Source: Plectosphaerella cucumerina
Lineage: Eukaryota; Ascomycota; Sordariomycetes; Glomerellales; Plectosphaerellaceae
Length of the DNA: 64,000 bases
NCBI GenBank assembly: GCA_020746995.1
Contig: JAGPXD010000002.1
Coordinates: forward strand, 868,001 to 932,000
Reading direction: 5' to 3'
This document shows positions 61,527-64,000 of this stretch, piece by piece. The notes beneath the pieces were generated by a model. The model had not been told where the DNA came from and did not search any database. It was given only the letters and a program-made list of their open reading frames with translations. Positions within the stretch are counted from its first letter, which is position 1. The number at the start of each line of letters is the position of its first letter. A program made the translations under genes and the position numbers.

Positions 61527-63586
61527 TCAAGCCTCGGCCATCGCCTCCGACGACTCCGACGACTTCCGCCGCCGCAACCACCCAAACATAGCCTCCCGCC
61601 GCATCGTCACCGCCACCTCCGTCTCCTCCATATACAAATCATACACACCTCCACCGACAAGCTGGTTCCTATAAATCCAAACCGTCTTGCGCCCCTCGTG
61701 CATGGCTCCCCTCCTCCCACTGTCGCCCTTGCGCAGCCGCCCGCCCGTCCCCTCCCGCGGCATCATCGCCCTCAGCACTTGTGCCTCGGCCACGGGTCCC
61801 GGCGGCGGCACCACGACCCTGTTGCCGAAGTAGGCGGCGCCCAGGCCCAGAAGCAGCAGCACCACCGCTGTCAAGATGAGGATGATGTGCACGATGGGCC
61901 AATGCTCCATGTGCACGCGGATGCCCATGTTCGGGGCCTCGCCCCATACGATGGTCCGGTCGTTGTTCTCGGCCGCGACGGCCACGACGCCGATGGCGAA
62001 GCGCGCGAGGAGGAACGCCATCCCTTGCGTTGAGCCGTCCATGGATGTGCCCCACCACGACTCGGAGGGGTAGATCATGGCCTGGGTGCGCAGGTCGGTG
62101 TTTGTCGAGCTGTTGCCTCCGCTTCCAGATAGGGTCGAAGCGTAGCCCTGGAGCGCGATGCCAGCGGCCGCCATGCGCGTCAGGTTGGCCCCGAGCTCGT
62201 GCTCCGGTCTCTTCACGTTGGATACTTTTCCCACGGTGACGGTGCAGTCGTAAAACCAGGCCTGGCCCGTGGAGACGGCTTCAAACGCCCAGACTGACAC
62301 GCATCCGGCCCCGCAGGTCGACGTGACTGAACCATTGCGCGGGCTGGCGCCCGTGCCGGACGTGTCGGTCACGAAGGTTGTCTGATCCGCGCCGCCGGCG
62401 ACTGGGAAGGTGACGTTCTGCGTGTCTCCCTCGCCGTTGCGGAGGTCGATGACGATATCGAGGGAGGTGCCGTTACCACCCTCGACGACGGGGTAGGAGC
62501 GGCACTCTGCCGAGGCGATGACGGAACGGTCGGTTGCGGCCTCGATGGGGATGCGATCCTTGTTGTTCTCGCTCTCCGAGTTGATCTCGTGGAACTGGTA
62601 GCGGCAGCGCGCGGACTCGTCGTCGCAGAAAACGAGGGGGTCGTCGGAGTAGAAGAGCTTTCCCGGCTGAGGGATCTCATCGAGCTCGCCCTGGGGAAAG
62701 GCCAGGGCGATGGTGCCGAACTGGTTGGCCGTGTATTGTTGGGCGCCGATGGTTTTTGACGTGTGCACCACGCGGTTGGTGTGGATGGACTCGAGGTCCG
62801 GAATTGATATGTTGCCGGGGACGAGAAGGGCGAAGACCTCGTTCGTTTCGAGGACGAAGCAGAGGTTTATGGACGCGAGGCCGACCTGAGAAGTCTGGGT
62901 GGTGTCAGAAGCAGTCACCACGAGGGAAGGGGCCGGAGGCCTAGACTCACCAGAAGCAGCAAGATCCAGCCGATGGCATAGAAATGGATCGAGACCCTCT
63001 TGGACGTAAAGGCCAGCATCATGGCCTTGCGTAGACTGTGTGCATGAAGGATACTCTCGACCTTTCGTCTTGACCGGTACCGTCGACTGAGCATAAACCA
63101 CCGCAGCTCAATGACGAGTCCGTTGAGGAAGCTGATCGTCATGAGCGCCAAGGCGATGGCGATGCCCGTGATGAGAGCGTTGAAGATACGCTTGTCCCGA
63201 TGCGACAGGACTTCCGAGCGCGTATATGAGATGAGCACGGCGTACATCCCCCCGATGAGCAGCATGATGAGAAAATACTGCAGCAACATGGCGTTCATAA
63301 ACGTCTTCGGGGCCCGTCGGCGACCGGGCATCCCCCGGAACTGGTATGACCCCGGCATCGGTGACCCAGGCATAGGCAGAGTCGGCGGCTTGAGGTTGTC
63401 GCTCGATGTGCAGCCATGGCACTGCTCGCGGTCTGGTGAAGACGAGCCAGTCATCGGGCCTCTCGACAGGGCCGCCACTTCCAGAGATGGCGGGCGGCGG
63501 GGTTCGGTACCCGTCGAGGGTGTCGAGACGGACACCTCGTTGTGCTGGGTGTCCATCGCGTGCTGTTTGTCGCTGTTGATGTTCAT
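61527..63586 (-). CDS. membrane protein with large N-glycosylated outer domain
   Basis: Two exons, 63586-62951 and 62885-61527, flank a 65-nt intron (GTGAGT to CTCAG), giving 664 residues. A disordered N-terminus of about 95 residues is followed by helices near LLQYFLIMLLIGGMYAVLI, ALITGIAIALALMTISFL and FYAIGWILLLL. An outer domain of about 300 residues has Cys and N-glycosylation sites (NGT, NVT, NGS, NLT, NSS). One strong helix near the C-terminus (HIILILTAVVLLLLGLGAAYF) and a basic cytosolic tail complete the protein. Layout resembles the gene at 53696-55759, though I cannot show homology by eye. Family unknown. Confidence 0.75.
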
Positions 63587-64000
63587 GTTGGGCCAGCGTC
63601 CAGCCGATCTGGTGAGAGGGCAGCAAGGGCAAAGGCCTTCGGGCTGAAGGGCAGAGGAGGGGGCCGGCCATGTTCTTTAAGCATCAAGTTGGCTTCAGCT
63701 CAAAAATAGGGTAACCCCGAAAAGCTTAATCGGAAGCGAACCAAACCCGCCGACTCGTTTGTCACGCCGTTCAGGGAGAAGGAGAACACCGCCGGCCTGG
63801 ACGAGTCGATTCGGTGGCCGGATGCGGCTGATGGTGGCTTCCCCTCGACTCAGCGCTATCCGAGTCCACGGCCGTCCGGCCTCAAGTCTGGCTAGACCTC
63901 TCACGCCACAGCCTCTCTCTCTCGTCTTTTCTCTCCGAACCGATTCCGCTCTTGGTAGGCGCGAGAACAAAGACGGGGCGGCCCCTCGAGGGGGAGAGCT
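63587..64000. other. right-edge non-coding sequence
   Basis: This is upstream of the membrane protein gene. No gene or repeat is seen before the window ends. Confidence 0.45.

Overview
The window looks like a filamentous ascomycete (Pezizomycotina, probably Sordariomycetes) nuclear chromosome. The genes carry short introns (about 47-195 nt) with GTAAGT-like donors, CTAAC/CTGAC branch sites and YAG acceptors. The coding sequence is GC-rich, and the gene set is fungal: an AcuK/ERT1-type regulator, Spo22, Dsc3, Siw14, Ima1 and fungal Zn2Cys6 factors. Exon boundaries below were worked out by hand from splice signals, reading phase and recalled family sequences; nothing was aligned by computer. 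Where the longest open frame opened with GTG or TTG, I moved the start to the first in-frame ATG.

Left part (1-11.3 kb, accessory in character): a possible small gene, a three-finger C2H2 protein, a seven-helix membrane protein resembling Pyr4/PaxB-type terpene cyclases, two minus-strand pseudogenes (a Cys-rich protein and an F-box protein), a 17-bp minisatellite, and a calpain-like protease. A single diverged copy of the minisatellite unit lies on the other side of the calpain gene.

Middle part (11.9-50.1 kb, mostly conserved housekeeping): SPO22/ZIP4 (meiosis), an AcuK/ERT1-type gluconeogenesis regulator, xanthine dehydrogenase, a Lys/Ala-rich putative chromatin protein, a Siw14-type phosphatase, Ima1 (inner nuclear membrane), a Zn2Cys6 factor, ALG14, mitoribosomal mS23, a mitochondrial PPR protein, COX8, the exosome helicase MTR4, DSC3 and a BNA3-like kynurenine aminotransferase. 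Three mitochondrial genes are adjacent at 39.1-42.7 kb, two of them divergent from one short promoter.

Right part (50.8-63.6 kb, accessory): two single-pass proteins with Cys-rich N-terminal domains and no evident signal peptide, two larger multi-pass membrane proteins with glycosylatable lumenal domains, an F-box-like protein, and a Tri3-like acyltransferase. Most are lineage-restricted types of unknown function.

I found no CRISPR array, intact transposon, rRNA or convincing tRNA. The observations I rate highest are the two nonsense-bearing pseudogenes, the repeat on both sides of the calpain gene, the stand-alone Pyr4-like protein, a near-perfect hairpin in the intron of the chromatin protein gene, and the microexons encoding the zinc cluster of the AcuK-type factor.
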